Assembly: GCA_008508345.1 (NCBI GenBank)
Contig: QNGE01000286.1
Location: 1 to 64,000, forward strand
Direction of reading: 5' to 3'
From: Paragonimus westermani
Taxonomy: Eukaryota > Platyhelminthes > Trematoda > Plagiorchiida > Troglotrematidae
Length of the DNA stretch: 64,000 nt
Positions 22,770 through 35,100 of this stretch are shown piece by piece; the first letter of the stretch is position 1, and each line of letters starts with the position of its first letter. The position numbers were made by a program, and so were the translations under genes. The notes beneath the pieces were generated by a model. The model searched no databases and was not told the DNA's origin. It was given only the letters and a program-made list of their open reading frames with translations.

Positions 22770-23748
22770 GGTGGCTAGTTACTTAACCAGCTAGTATCAT
22801 TGTTCGTGTTATGTTAGTATTCAAAATTAAGGTGACTACACGTTGAAAACAAACGACCAAAATATATGTGAAAGTGAGATGGCGGCAGCAAGACGGCTTG
22901 TGCTTTTGGCTCTCATTGCCCTTCGTCATCAAGCCCACATACTGCACAGACAATCACCCCGAATAACGGCAATATTCACGCACTTAATGCCATGCGTTTC
23001 AGATCAGATTCTAGAACTACAAACCGCAGAGCTTCTCTTGTACACCGTTGTAGTTACATAAATTCAGTCACTGGAACTAATACTGTTCCAACAGCTACGT
23101 GAGTAGAAAGAAAGAAAACTTCTCTTTTCAAAGCTGAAGTCATCTTCATTAACGTCAGACAATTGTTGAAACGTAATGATACCCCTCCAAGGAAAGCGTG
23201 TGTAAAGCAGCAGTGAAGTAAGAAGGTCAAAATTGGGCAGAAGGAAAATGAACAAATGAAACTGATCAACCAAATAGGGTGTAACTGTTTAGCAGTTTAG
23301 ATCATTCGTCTGAATCAGAAAATAACCCTATTCCAGAGAGAACATTAGTTGCTGTTGCCATCGTCAGCCTACACATCTTGGGGTGGAAAACATTTGATTT
23401 GAAGTGAAACGCAGAATAAACTACCAATATGTAGTGATAAATGTAGTATTTGTTAGTGGTTAGTAGCACAAAAGTTACTTTTATCTTGTTCAGCTTTCGT
23501 GAGACGAAAGGCTCAAACTATGAAGAAAATTGCAATCTCAAAAATGCGGTCATATGGATGTTTCTTCTAAAGTGTTCGCAAAATTTGACATTTCGTGAAC
23601 AGATAGAACTTAACTCGAGACTAGTAGCCGGTATATCCAGTTGAGCAGAACATAAAGAATGAACAATAATCACATGCATGCATTGAAATTACGCGCCGCA
23701 TCAAAAATGTACAACCTGAACCTCAATAACTGACGTGAAATTATATGT
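22770..23748. other. No assignable gene
   Basis: Spacer between the foldback element and the Gypsy element. The run TTGACATTTCGTGAACAG with AGATAGAACTTAAC (23588-23617) resembles 27672-27702 and could be an LTR remnant. Confidence 0.3.
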
Positions 23749-23958
23749 TCAGTGACATTCACCAGATCCACTATACGTTGAATGGAACTGCGGGTTATTG
23801 GAATCCTTTTTGAGTTTCATTTGCAGCCTTGAAGATCTTCGAATGATGCTTGCAATTTCTTGGTTCGAATTCGAGTCTACAACAGGATCATCATTATTTG
23901 AAGTCACACCAGAATTTGGAACGAACTGACATGTATCCTCAAAACGTATTTGATCCAC
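23749..23958 (-). pseudogene. Gypsy integrase C-terminal tail
   Basis: A 69-codon frame with acidic stretches and then RRSSRLQMKLKKDS, the RRS-R-basic motif often found at the very end of Gypsy pol. It is separated from the catalytic core by about 150 bases with stops. Confidence 0.55.
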
Positions 23959-24104
23959 CTGTCGATTATATACAGACAGATCATCAACGGCTAACGTTTA
24001 CCAAGGTTCTTCAGAAGTAAACCAAATGACCGTCTCAAGTCATTATCATGATAAAGGGTAACTTCAGAGAACTGAATACACTTTAAGTTTGATCTCAGTG
24101 ACCG

Positions 24105-24836
24105 TCATTTAAAAAGTTTGACGGGAAGTTCATGTGTAGTTGAATGACAGATATTGCGATATTGTAGCGTGCAGTTGTCAACACCTTTTTCAAGGTCTCT
24201 GAATGTAGTACATTGAAGAGAGACCATTGAACTTTTGAGTGTTTTAACAAAGTTCTCGGCCTGACCATCAGAGCAGGGATGTCGAGCAGGAGTAAACAGA
24301 TGCTTGCATTCAACGCCGTTGAGCCAAGTAGCTAGAAGGTTGGCAGTTAAATGAGTATCATTGTCAGTCACTAATACAAGAGGAAAACCATATCTGCTAA
24401 ATACTCTCCTGAGTTTGTACATGGTGAATTCTGCAGTGGGCGTTGTTGTGACTGCTACTTTTGGCCACTTCGAATAGGAAGTAATCACTACTAATGTATA
24501 ATACTTGGCAAGAAAAGGACCACAAAAGTCCGCATGAATCGGCTGCTAGGCCTCAGCTGACATCGGCCATGGAGTACACTTAGACAGCGAATTGTGGAAG
24601 TTGTGATGGTAAGATGAACAACTTTTAGCCAGATGACAAATATCAGCGTCAATCTCTGGCCACCAGCACACTAATCTGACCAGAGACAGAGCAGCTCTAC
24701 GAAGAGTTACAGGAATAAGAATTCCGTTATTCAAGCACAATAATCCACCTGTGGTGAATACTAATTCCTTCCCGACGTACACAAAGTGTAGGGAATATCC
24801 GTCTGACTTGTGGGATCCAACCACGCAGTGGCGCAC
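24105..24836 (-). pseudogene. Gypsy integrase, zinc domain and catalytic core
   Basis: 24546-24836 holds the degenerate N-terminal zinc region (RLVCWWPEIDADICHLAKSC). 24105-24488 holds the core: ITSYSKWPKV, VTDNDTHLTA (second catalytic Asp) and HPCSDGQAENFVKTLK (the Glu). The D-D35-E pattern is thus partly visible, although the strand bearing the first Asp lies in the broken junction near 24500. The core ends with a stop after PVKLF. Confidence 0.85.
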
Positions 24837-25628
24837 TGAGGATGGGTGAAAAGTAAAGTTGAGTATCGCGAATCAACTTTCTTCGACCGCCCGACGGAGG
24901 TTGGATGAGAAGGCAATCATTAATAGAATTTTGCTCAGATGTGTGTGGAACACGTGACAAGTAATCCACAGGTTTGGTTTGGTTGGCTGATTTGTGCACT
25001 ATAGTATAGTCATATGCATTGAGTGCTATACTCCATCGTTGAACCATGGCTGCGGATGAACGTGCCAACGACTTGTCAGAATTATAGATGAATGGTATCC
25101 CAAACAGATTCTTATGAAGTCGCTTTACCGCCCGGTATACCACCAGAGCTTCATGGTGTGTTTGGGTGTAATCCTTTCTGCTAGATTAAGTCAGCGTAAT
25201 ACACACACAACTGGTTTGTTGTCCTGTTCAAGCACAACTCCGATTCCAACTGAGGAAGCATCGGTAATCAACACAAGCATAGTTTTAAAAGAAAATAGAT
25301 AAAGTACAGCATCATGTAACAAAATGTTTGACAATGAACGTACATACCGTTCACGAGTTGAAGTCCATGCGAACTACTTCTCAGAAAGCAACTGGAATGA
25401 ACATTCAGCAAGTAGAGAGAAATTTGGAATTAAACGTGAATAGTTCTGCAAAGCACCTAACAGAAAACACAAGTCAGATAGATTTGTGGGTGGAGGTGCA
25501 CTAACTAATGGGTCTAGACGTTTGGCATCGGGTTTGAATCCGTTACCGTCGACTAAGTAACCAAGACACTTGAAACTGCTTACAGTAAAAGCGCACTTGT
25601 TTGGATTAACAGCAATGTTTTTGTCCAA
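24727..25628 (-). pseudogene. Gypsy RNase H and connection region
   Basis: 25374-25628 contains NPNKCAF, FKCLGYLVDGNGFKPD and GALQNYSRLIPNFS, the RT thumb and connection region of Gypsy elements. 24727-25143 contains the late RNase H part: FIYNSDKSL, QRWSIALNAYDYTIVH and KPVDYLSRVP. The middle, with the RNase H acidic residues, lies around 25144-25310 in another frame (LVITDASSVG on the minus strand). Frame changes separate the three. Confidence 0.82.
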
Positions 25629-25642
25629 AACTCTTGGATTGG

Positions 25643-26406
25643 TTACAAAGGACGAGAATCATGGATTAACTTGTCTGCAACATGTACGATAATATCGTCC
25701 TGATGAACTTCAACACCACCCATACCCTTCACAATGTTATTAATTACCTGCTGAAAGATAGCAAGAGAGTTACTAAGTCCAAACGGCAAAAATCGGTACT
25801 GAAAATGCCCATTAGGTGTATTGATTGTTTTCAAGTTGACCATCACTCACATTTGATCGCAGCGTTTGCATTCAGATAGACTTTCCAGTCAGCTTCTTTC
25901 GAAAGAGGCTGGCTGGAAAGTCTACCCGAATGCGAACGCTGCGATCAGATGTGAGTGGTGGTCAACTTGAAAATAAACCAAATCCCCGTCTACTCATCAG
26001 TTTTGATTGTTGTTATCGACAATAATGTCCTATCCAAAGGAAAGTTTAGATATGCATCCTTCAAGTCAATTCGGGAGAAAACTTTGAATCCTGAAATCTT
26101 GTTCAGAATGTCCCCATGTTCAGCAGTAGTACATGTATGTTGCTTAAGGCATCGATTTACGGTGAGTCGATAATCGCCACATATACGTGGAGTTTTCCCA
26201 TCAGACTGCAAGGGTGTCACAATCGGCGTGGCCCAAGAAGATGAATCAATAGGCTCAATAGCGCACTTCTCTACCAGCTCGTTGAGCACCTTAGTTACCG
26301 GTTTACGGAGTCCATAAGAACTTATACGACGCTTCAGTAAAAGCGGACCACCAATTACTTCTAGTTTAACAGGGGGTATCTTCATGACCCCAAAGCCTTC
26401 GAGCAC
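25643..26406 (-). pseudogene. Gypsy reverse transcriptase split by an insertion
   Basis: The upstream half, 25990-26406, has SSSWATPIVTP, RICGDYRLTVN and FSRIDLKDAYLNFPLD. The downstream half, 25643-25846, has FQYRFLPFGLSN and the catalytic-type box HQDDIIVH, with His in place of the usual Tyr. The halves are separated by the 173-base insertion at 25830-26002. With one copy of the 9-base duplication removed the two sides fall in the same frame, so the RT was intact at this point when the insertion happened. Confidence 0.92.
25821..26011. mobile_element. Spacer-free palindromic insertion with 9 bp target duplication
   Basis: Direct repeats TTGATTGTT (25821-25829 and 26003-26011) bracket 173 bases. 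The palindrome spans 25828-25973 and is centred between 25900 and 25901 with no loop: two 73-base arms with 7 mismatches, all transitions. A further 29-base asymmetric tail follows (25974-26002). There is no coding potential of its own. It interrupts the Gypsy RT. Confidence 0.88.
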
Positions 26407-26525
26407 TTGAAAATTGTGTCTCTTAAGCTTGTTGAATTACTCGGTGGTACAAGCAAGGAAACCTGGATATGAAGCATTTTTGAAACCTACAGCCCCAAAA
26501 TGGATGGGCCATGATGAGTAACAAC

Positions 26526-27000
26526 TTAGGTGCAATCAAGTGGCTTGTACTGTTCGTTAAAGATCGGAATAATTACTGTTTTCAAACCAGGAATGGAATG
26601 ACCAGTTATAACTCCTATGGTTACAGAACAAGGACGTAGTATGTAATTTGGATAGAACTGTGATAGATATCTTTGTGGTATAATAGATTCTACACTACCA
26701 GTGTCAATAATAAAATCATGCCTGTTGCCACGTACTGTGAAAAGGGTGTGAAATAGATGCCGTGACGTAGATGAATCAAGTGTCAAAGCAAAGGTATCCA
26801 TCTTGTAGCATGTGGCATCAAATTCATTTTGATCAGTTTTTACAGACTGACAATTTCTGTTCGACTTACAGACAATTTGTAAATGACCTCGTTTGCCACA
26901 CTTGTGGCATATAGAGCTGTGGTGAATGCATTTGTATCTGGAACGTTTCTTGCCACATGAAGCACAATTCCCGAATCTGCTAGTGATATGTGTCGAGTGT
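26526..27000 (-). pseudogene. Gypsy zinc knuckle and aspartic protease
   Basis: Reading from about 27000 leftward, one open frame carries CASCGKKRSRYKC and then CHKCGKRGHLQIVC, the second being a classic CCHC knuckle, and continues into the protease with HDFIIDTGSVESIIP (active-site DTG). The protease would cut the polyprotein. This is one of the better preserved parts of the element. Confidence 0.85.
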
Positions 27001-27044
27001 TGCGAAGAATCTCGAGAAGCTGTTCAAGGACCATATTTAGGAGG

Positions 27045-27660
27045 TTAGTCGAATAGCCGCAGAGTACAGTGTTCTGTAGGTCGCTTTTTCATCGATCCAA
27101 ACAAGGCTGGGACCTCACTAGAACTTCTAATCCGAACTGTATTATTAACGTCTCCGTACTGCTCACAGATGACTTTGGTATTTTGATACGTAGGCTTTGG
27201 GAGTAGCAGTAGTTGGCTATGTAGACCCGGTGCATTAATACCGGCGATGAGTCGGTCACGAAGTTGGACCACTAACTGACCACCAAAACCACACCGTGCT
27301 GCCTGAGTTTGATCTGGAGAATAAAGTTACGGACTGACTGGTTCGGTTGGCGCTGCCTGATATTGAATATGGCTCGTTCGGCGACCTCAAAATTTACAGG
27401 AGTGACATGACCGAGAAGTGTTTTCTCTATGCGCTCGTATGTGGGATCCATCAGCGAATCTGGATAAGATAAATTCTTCGGAAAACAATAGGCCTCTTTT
27501 CTACTCTTGAGAGGGGGAAGGCTGATTTTGTCTCCTATTTTAGGCTGGATGTGGTCCTACACCATAGTTCAAGTCGTTTACAATAATCCTCACTATCACG
27601 AGGGGATTAATGAATGTCCAAAGTTTCGAGAAGCATACGATTAATTGGTATTGAAGACTG
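27045..27660 (-). pseudogene. Gypsy gag, broken
   Basis: 27045-27272 holds the capsid C-terminal motif VQLRDRLIAGIN with LHSQLLLLPKPTYQ. Further right, worn frames to about 27660 include DYCKRLELW, an N-terminal gag-like motif, interrupted by stops. Gag forms the particle; this copy cannot. Confidence 0.7.
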
Positions 27661-29033
27661 CCGCGACGTCAATTTGATATTTGGTAAATAGATAGAACTT
27701 AACGCAAGACAAAATCATTGGTTAAATTTGACATTTGCACTAGCGAGGTGAAACACTTAGACGGACAGGCAAAACTTCTGACTGAGCTACCACGCTGCAT
27801 TTTATTCATACTATGAGATTTTTTATTCCGCTCTTAATTTTATGAAAGTTTTGTTAGCTAAAGATAATTGCTCATGTGCAGATTGTTTCTGCTTTTATCG
27901 GCATGGGAAAGCTTATTCATCAGTATGTCGCCGTCTTCATAGTCCTATGGGACTAGATATTTAAGGTGTCTGTCGCTGAACTATTTGCGCTTGTGTTGGA
28001 TCTAAGCACTATAAAAAAATCTGAGTAGTAACATGGGGCCAAAACGTAATGTAAATAAAAGAAACTGACTGACTACAGTCCTTGAGGGTGCACTGGTTTG
28101 GAATTTCACTACACTGAATAAGGTAGTCAACGGATACTATCTCAAATGTTGCTCCACAAATATTTTTTCTGAAATAGATGGCCGGTTTTGTGGGTCTCTA
28201 ACTCTCCGAAGACTCATACTCGAGCGACATAGGAAGCAGAGGAAACGCACGGCTTGCGACCTTGGAGATAGATTTTGTACATTATTGATTATCGATTCAG
28301 TCGATTAACTTGGTTTGAACAGGGATTGTATATGTAGGTTGGAGGAAGGCGGAAAGAGCGAAGGACGATAAAGTAAAAGTAGCGGTACAAAACGCTACAC
28401 ACCGTTATTTGTCTCTTTCATAAATGAATTATCTGTATGCAAGTGGTGTGCGATAAATAAATAAGCAGGGATTTATAATGCTTTCAGGCGCTCTCGAAAT
28501 TACTCGCTGTGTCATATGCTCGCACAAACAAAATGTCCTTTAAAAAGCAGCCTCTAGGGAACAAATTTATTTATTTCTTCCACTTGGCCTTTTACTGCTG
28601 TTGAACAGTTCTGTTGATGGAATGTATCAGAAACAAACCGTCTACCTGTTTCAAATTTGAGCCCCAATTAAATGCACGGTTCATCTGTTCCTTTGTTCAA
28701 AAACAATAAAAGTGATGCGGAATAATTGCAAGTTAGTACACATGCAGCTCTACCTAAAGTTGATATGAGGCAGTATAATCCGGAGGAATGTTCGGTTGCG
28801 TATTTATGCCCAATAATCTATTGCGCATTCTTTCGGCACATGTTGAAATCTCAATAACTAGAAAAGTTGCATCCAGAACACACGCTTATGCTTATGAAAT
28901 GAAGTTTGATTGAAGGTCCGTAACATTCCATTCATGCTTCCAGTGTTTGTTAACAACCATCACCTCATGTTGTTTGAACTAAATATGGGGGTCACTTTTT
29001 CAGAAATTTTGTGAGTATTCCTAATATTTACAG
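27661..29033. other. No assignable gene
   Basis: AT-rich sequence between the Gypsy element and the exon pair. No long frame on either strand. Confidence 0.4.
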
Positions 29034-29126
29034 TGAGCACAACAAGGCTGTCCAGCCGCTCATTTCTTGGTCAGGTTACATTGGACGAGACTACGGAACG
29101 TATTCCATTGGAATGCGATTTTTCTG
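29034..29126 (+). CDS. Candidate host exon, 93 bases
   Basis: Bounded by a strong acceptor (CTAATATTTACAG) and a strong donor (TTTCTG|GTATGT). One frame reads EHNKAVQPLISWSGYIGRD, then YGTYSIGMRFF, aromatic and globular in character, starting after one base and leaving two. A second frame is also open (RLSSRSFLGQV...), so the frame is chosen because the next exon at 29442 needs exactly that phase. The family is not recognised. It lies downstream of the VWA-like block on the same strand, but linkage is unproven. Confidence 0.5.
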
Positions 29127-29441
29127 GTATGTAAATAGCCTCATTTATTCAACTTCAAAACGTGAAAATTGTAGCCAATAATGCCGGAAGAAGTGGTGAA
29201 TTCCGGATAGTTTAAGACTATCCTGACGAGTTAAAGAATTTGGGTTGTCAGTTTGGTTCGATTTCTCAGCCTGCTAAGCGAAAGGTTTTGTCATAATCAT
29301 GACAGGGGCCTAGGACTACGCTTAATTCTGAGAGTGAGTTGATGCAGGTGATTGCATTTGACATCTGGTAAGGGTACAACTGATATTGCATATGATCAAG
29401 GTGCACTGATAGTCATAAGAGAGCCCTAGCATTTATTTCAG

Positions 29442-29600
29442 GTGCTGCGAACGGCAGCAATTCTACAGACCTAAGAAATCTTATCGAGAGCGATTGTATA
29501 CCCTCGACAATCTCTCTTTAAGTTGTCAGCAGTTTTACGTGAAACACTTCATCAGCAATGATTACACCCACTGGTACTTCTCCAGGATGAGCACAGTCTG
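29442..29600 (+). CDS. Candidate host exon, 159 bases
   Basis: Acceptor GCATTTATTTCAG, donor GTCTG|GTGACC. After one base the frame reads CCERQQFYRPKKSYRERLY, then TLDNLSLSCQQFYVKHF and NDYTHWYFSRM, 52 codons without a stop. The two bases left by the previous exon (29126) plus the first G complete a Trp codon. The intron between them is 315 bases. The product is basic and Tyr/Phe-rich with no known motif. It ends in the same phase, so the exon is symmetric. Without a splice here the frame stops at the TGA at 29602. Confidence 0.5.
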
Positions 29601-31640
29601 GTGACCACACGAACTGCCATTCGACGTCTTATATTTTGAGGGCCTGTGGAATAGAATCCCATGGCAGTTGATCATGTTCCTTTAAGAAGCGTGCCTGTTT
29701 CAGAGGTATACGACCGTGAGTTTTGAGTTACACTCAAAATTCTGTGGTAGTGTGGTGTTGAGTAAAAATTTTCGACAAACTTTCATCACCTGCAACTTCA
29801 AATGACTGTACTGAGTCCGAATTTTTCACTATACACACAGCGTTTTTCGACAAAACTAGGAACTTTTGTAGTGAAAACACCTGGTCTATTTAAGTTTGCC
29901 ATAATACAGTAGCATGTTGTCGAAGAGGGACTATACTTCTGTGCAGTAATTAATATCAGAACGATACGTACCGCCTCGCCCTACCTAGGAAACTGGTAAC
30001 TTGGACAAAACGTTCAACTGTATGCAATGGGCGATACCGCAAATTTTATGATAGCATCAGATTGAAGCACAAAGATGTAAACTTTAACTCGTTTTAGACA
30101 CACTCTCCAAAATTGGAATGTGCTGTGCTCAACTTAACTCAAACCAAACACAGAATAAATTTAACCATTCCTACCACACACCGAGGGTTTTCTTGCCGTG
30201 TCATATCAAGTTTGGAATGTCACATACGACACTTGATTATAATCTTTGGATTGAACGATGAAGCTTTATGCGTATCAGGGAGCAGAAGGACAGTGGGGGA
30301 AAGACAACCATCTTTTATGGGGGTGGAAAGAAGTTAACGCAACCTGAATAAGTGATCACGAGCCCACAAAATATCATCCATCACTTTAGCATGGCGAGAG
30401 ATAAATTTTTCTTTTTCAATGGAATACAGTAAGCATTCCGTACTAGCGCTGCTGACACTTTTCCTTCCGGATGGCCATTTCAAACGTTGTTGAGGCAAAC
30501 CTTTGAGTATACGCTACTTGATATTTAGTGATATCTGACAGCTTCACGGCACGTAAATTAGGGGAGGAGCTGAAAGACTATGACATGTGTAACCGGCAGG
30601 GTTTCATGGTAAACCGAAGTAAACTGGTGATAAGGTGTATGAAGAGGTTCTAAGCCACCTGAACTCAACAGTGTGCTTTATGCACTTAAGGAGCTGTTGC
30701 ACTTATTAGTAAGCGAGTCTTAATGAAGTTTTATGAAAAATACATTGTCAGTAACAGATATATATACATATATGTTGTGACCACAGAAGGTGGCAAACGT
30801 GTCACAGTTTGAAAATAAGCAGGTTGTTCTGTAAGATAGAACGAAAGAGAGAAGTGAAGGGGAAGGCGAAAGTTGCAGCGACATCACACAGATATTCGCA
30901 ACACCAGCACAGCCGACTTAAATACTTTGCTTAACCAGGCAGCCCCTCCAAACACGGTTGTTCATCGCTCCTTGGGCTACGGCTGGGAGGCCCAAAATGT
31001 TCTACTAAAGCCAGTTTCAGTGGTAGAGCCTTCATACTTCTAATCCAAGGCAAAATGGTCCCTAGACTACCGCTTCTGGTTCTCCATAATACTCACAAAC
31101 AAAGCACGACTTGGCAAGTGGTGCGCTGGCATTCTTGAGGTGCGGCCAATCCGACGAACCCTGTGGAACAAGTTGCTTATACTCAGGGATCGACGATGAA
31201 TTTTCATTTCGGATATACGTCGCACAACTTCACCCCTGTTGACATATTGTTCCTACCACACGCTTCTGACGCCAAAGAGACACCGTTGATTGAAAACCAA
31301 CACCGTATAAAGATCCTGTGTGATGCCGGAGCAGGTTTTGGGGCCGTACAGCAGGACTGCCCTTAGAGTGAAATCGTGCAGTCAGTCTTTAACTAGAGGG
31401 CTGAGACTACGCTTGAGCCACAGATAAAGTAAGCTGGAAAAAGCCGCATCAACCTTAACTTTAGGTCTGTGTTCTAATCAGACAGTTAACCAGCGACTAC
31501 ACGGCTCTCGAGGTGCATGAAATTTTGAACCACCTTCAACGACTCATCAACGAGGCACAGGTGCAACGATCATATGTGACTGAGGAACTTGAGCCTTCAC
31601 CCAACCTAGGATGGTCTGGGCAGCTTGTACACCTACTCAG
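29601..31640. other. No assignable gene; possible LINE 3' tail
   Basis: 29.6-30.9 kb holds only short frames. 30.9-31.6 kb is more GC-rich and may be the worn 3' part of the RTE-like element to its right. I could not fix a boundary. Confidence 0.3.
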
Positions 31641-32181
31641 ATTGAAATGACATCGTCTATATATTTTTTATGTATCGTAATTCACTGAGCAAGGGCAGTT
31701 CCAACCCGTCATCTTCACAGTCATCCAGTACGTACCCTAGGCTGTCATCTACTGTAATGTTGAATAGGAAAGGGGAAGCTGAACAATCCTTTCGCGTGTT
31801 GCCTGAAACGGTAAAGACCACTGAGAGGCCGCCTTAAACCATGACGCTGCTCAAACTACGGCAGCCGACTACTCTATGGACGTACACTTACATATTGGGC
31901 GCACCCCTGCTTGTTAGACAATTCCAGAGTGCGGTTAAGTCAACTAAACCGCAGGCCCGTATTATGTCCAAGAAGACATGAATGACAGAGATCGAGCACT
32001 CGACGAATCTTAAAGATGTGATCAGTGTAGCCTGGGCCAGGGATAAACCAAACTTGCTCCTTACGATGGTGTGGTATTCACTGTTCGTTTGGTCTACTAT
32101 GTTCAGTGACTGCAAGCATTTTCGATAAGACTGGAGTAGAGATAACGCCCCGGTGATTTGTACAGGAGGTGCGCACTCCAA
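31640..32181 (-). mobile_element. RTE-like LINE fragment, reverse transcriptase
   Basis: On the minus strand, frame 31888-32181 and its neighbours carry a worn RT: FGLSLAQATLIT (fingers), VFLDIIRACGLVDLTALWNC (palm strand with the first catalytic Asp, where RACG stands for the usual KAAF), then in a later frame SASPFLFNITVDD. The YADD box is not clear. The same RT type appears at 57.5-58.9 kb on the plus strand. Several frame changes make this a dead fragment, and no endonuclease was recognised to its right. Confidence 0.7.
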
Positions 32182-35100
32182 CTTCGGGGGTGGGGATGGT
32201 GGTTGTGAGACTTCTGTTGCTGAGGATGAAGAGACGTCAACAAAACGTTAACTAAAAACAGAGTCAGAAAGCGCAGTTAATAGTGAATATAGACATCTGA
32301 ACTGCTGTAACAAGTGCTCTGCTCGCCGACTTAGGCCTCATTAAAGACCAAGGGTATATTCATCATTGGTTTTGCTGATTAGTTCGCTCATACCCGGCTT
32401 CCTACTACTCGCTGCTTGGACGAGACGAAGAAGGCTTTGACGGTTCCTGGCGACAGAGGCCCGTTCCGTCTCGGTACCACATTGTATTCTCCAGTCCTGG
32501 CGTTCCTTTTTATCGTTGCTTTTGGAGTTTTAAGCGGATAAGCTTTGCACAATGATTTATACTCACTAGCGAATGGATAATATAAGAACCTATCAGTTCG
32601 AATGCTAAGCAAGTATACCAGACGGAACACCACTGCACTCGTGCAATTATTACCTTATATTTATTCAGTGTGTTCTAATGTTGTCTGGTGGGCGAAGTCC
32701 TAAGCCAGAGGCAAGCACACTCCGGAGGGCTTAGAGCACTTGTTCCTCTGTCAGGTTAGGTAGCTCAGTTAGTGCTTGACGACGAAATAGCCTCCTACCA
32801 AGATGCAGGAGACTGGAAGGTAGCAAATTATGAAATGCCAGAAACAGGCCGCAATCAGCACACAGCTGTAAGAAACATTACCCGTTGTTTGGCTGAGAAG
32901 TATTTCAAAAATGTAGAACACTTAAGCCACGTTTGTTAGCACTTAGCCTTTCTACCTCAGCATACAGGGGCTTGAGCCACAGGGTCTCTAGAAATGTGAA
33001 CAAGGTGGGTTCATATTAAAGCGGCTGACAGAACTTGAAGTTACAGCACTGAGCTAGATTCCTGATGTCGTGTGTCAGCAAGGCAATTTCTATCGAGGAC
33101 AAAGGTCTCCAAAGTGCCTGCAAGAATTGTCCGTTCCTTGTTCTGCACAAGTGTACGAACGTTGTAGATAGCAGGTATAAATTGCGTTCAAGATATGTGT
33201 ACGGTCTGTATCCGTCGGAAACGTTATTGCCGTGGTGTTTGGTGCAGTATCTTTCCGGATACGGCCTCCACCGAGAGCAATAAGTGTGGCAAGTCACCAG
33301 TGTCTGTCTGAAAAATTCATTCGGAGATCATCAAGGCAAAATTAAGGAGTACTGTAGGTTTAGAAGCTCATAGTGTTGAAGGCAGAATATTTCTCGCTTG
33401 TCCAGGGTGATAAAGGGGAGCAAATCACAGGATATGTAGTCCACTGGGGCAGATGATCAGAAATGGTTCGGTTCATAAACTGTTCAGTTTAAATTCATCT
33501 ATTTAAAGTACCTAATGCACTCTTCATGGGTTTGTAAAAGAAGCATCACATTAGTCTGAGTAGTCGTCAAGGTAATAGGTGTGTACAGCCAATCAGTACA
33601 AGATTGACAGGGCCGTTGTGAAGTTTGTTACAGGCTTACAGGGTTCGAAGACTTAATTGGTTTATATGCCCTTCAAATAAAGTCCACTTATTTAGCGGAC
33701 ACCATATACCATTACCCACCTAGTGAAGCCATCCATAATTAAGGCGATTAGTACACCTTCCCTAGGATTTGTCAGTCGTTTTCGGAGACCGGAGCTGTCC
33801 AGAGACCCACATTGAAGGCACATGAAACTTTCTTGTGACGGTGTAACATAATTCATGCCACAGCACTATCCAGGAGCTCATGTGACACTTTTGACGAAAC
33901 CCGGCTGTCAGCCGTAGATTCACCATGCTTTGGTTCTACTTCTGCTCACTTCCCGCAAACATTTATTCGCCAAGAGAGCTTGCAGTGTCTCCTGGTTGAC
34001 CCCCACGCGGAAGGCTGTTTTCAGAACCGTAGCCTGAGGATGCACCCGGTGGTGTTGAGCTGGCCTACTCGTCTACCCATGTACTGGGGCTAATAACATG
34101 TCTGAAATTTGCATTTTGGTGGTTTCAGAAATATTTGTAAAGATTTTAGTTGGAGATCAGGCCTGGACTACTCAACCTCTGATGTCAGGAAGATAAGGGT
34201 TACAAGATGAGTCAGCACATATTGTGCTAATGAAGCCAAATTTAGGGGCGTTCGGTTCACTGTGATCGGTAAAACATTGACAAATGGAATCACTGGAATA
34301 AACAAGCAAACAGTGTTTTAATCAATTTGCCCTAATTTTTGGGAGCTACAAGTTTTACAGGTGGCAACAACTGTAGCACAGAGACAACAAATTTCATAAA
34401 GCCTTTTTGACTTGTATCCGTTGATCATGGCCCAATTTTCGACGAAACTTTTCCTGACAAATGAACCGGAAGTGTTCGCGCATTGTTTCCGGAATTTGCG
34501 AACTCATTTTTACCGTTTGTCCCACGGGTTCTTCGGAAGAAAAATTTGTGCGAAGCTGTTGTATCTTGTTAACTATACGTTCTTAGTAAAAGCGTTCCAG
34601 CGTTGGGCGGAAAGATGCGTGGTATCGTAGTATGAGTGTTTTGGTTATCTCATGTATGACCATATTGCTAGAAGTGAACTAACTAACGAAAAGGTTATGT
34701 CAAATATTCGGTTCCTAACTGCTGTTTGACTCACTATTACATGGGCTAAACAAGAATCCTAAGAGTATATTTATCCCTCCCGAACTACTTCACTGGTGAT
34801 TTGGTAGATACCGCAGAAAGTAATTCATAGATGGATAATGGTGTAAGCAGACATCTTTGTCAGACGTTTTTCAACCTCTCCAACTTCCCAAACGTGCTTC
34901 TTTGAAGTTATTTGATTAATTAAATAACTGATTAGCATCAGCATTGAAACCCGCTAAGTACCGTCGGGTTAACTGTCTGTCTGCCACGTCAAATATTAAT
35001 TCAGTTGCACTCACTTCTTTCTACATAAGACATGCAATTGTTTGAGTCACCGTATACGTGAGTAGATACACAACGGGTCAAAAGTCGGAAATCCTAGATA

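Larger units (their letters stand above)
23749..27660 (-). mobile_element. Gypsy-type LTR retrotransposon, decayed
   Basis: Minus-strand order from right to left: gag, CCHC knuckle, aspartic protease, RT, RNase H, integrase and a basic tail. Integrase after RNase H defines the Gypsy arrangement. The genes are split by stops, frame changes and one nested insertion (25830-26002). Clear LTRs were not found; a 30-base similarity flanks the coding region at 23588 and 27672. The original element therefore probably lost most of its ends. Confidence 0.92.

Noticed and set aside
25993..26000. CTGATGA hammerhead box (minus strand) in the palindromic insertion
   Set aside because: No GAAA box follows at a usable distance and no stem II can form.
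23588..27702. LTR pair for the Gypsy element
   Set aside because: Only about 30 bases align between 23588 and 27672, with a 14-base exact core. That is too little to call LTRs.
29276..29330. Exon with AG|CCTGCTAAGCG ... AGA|GTGAGT
   Set aside because: The phase does not fit the convincing exons at 29034 and 29442, and it lies in the intron between them.
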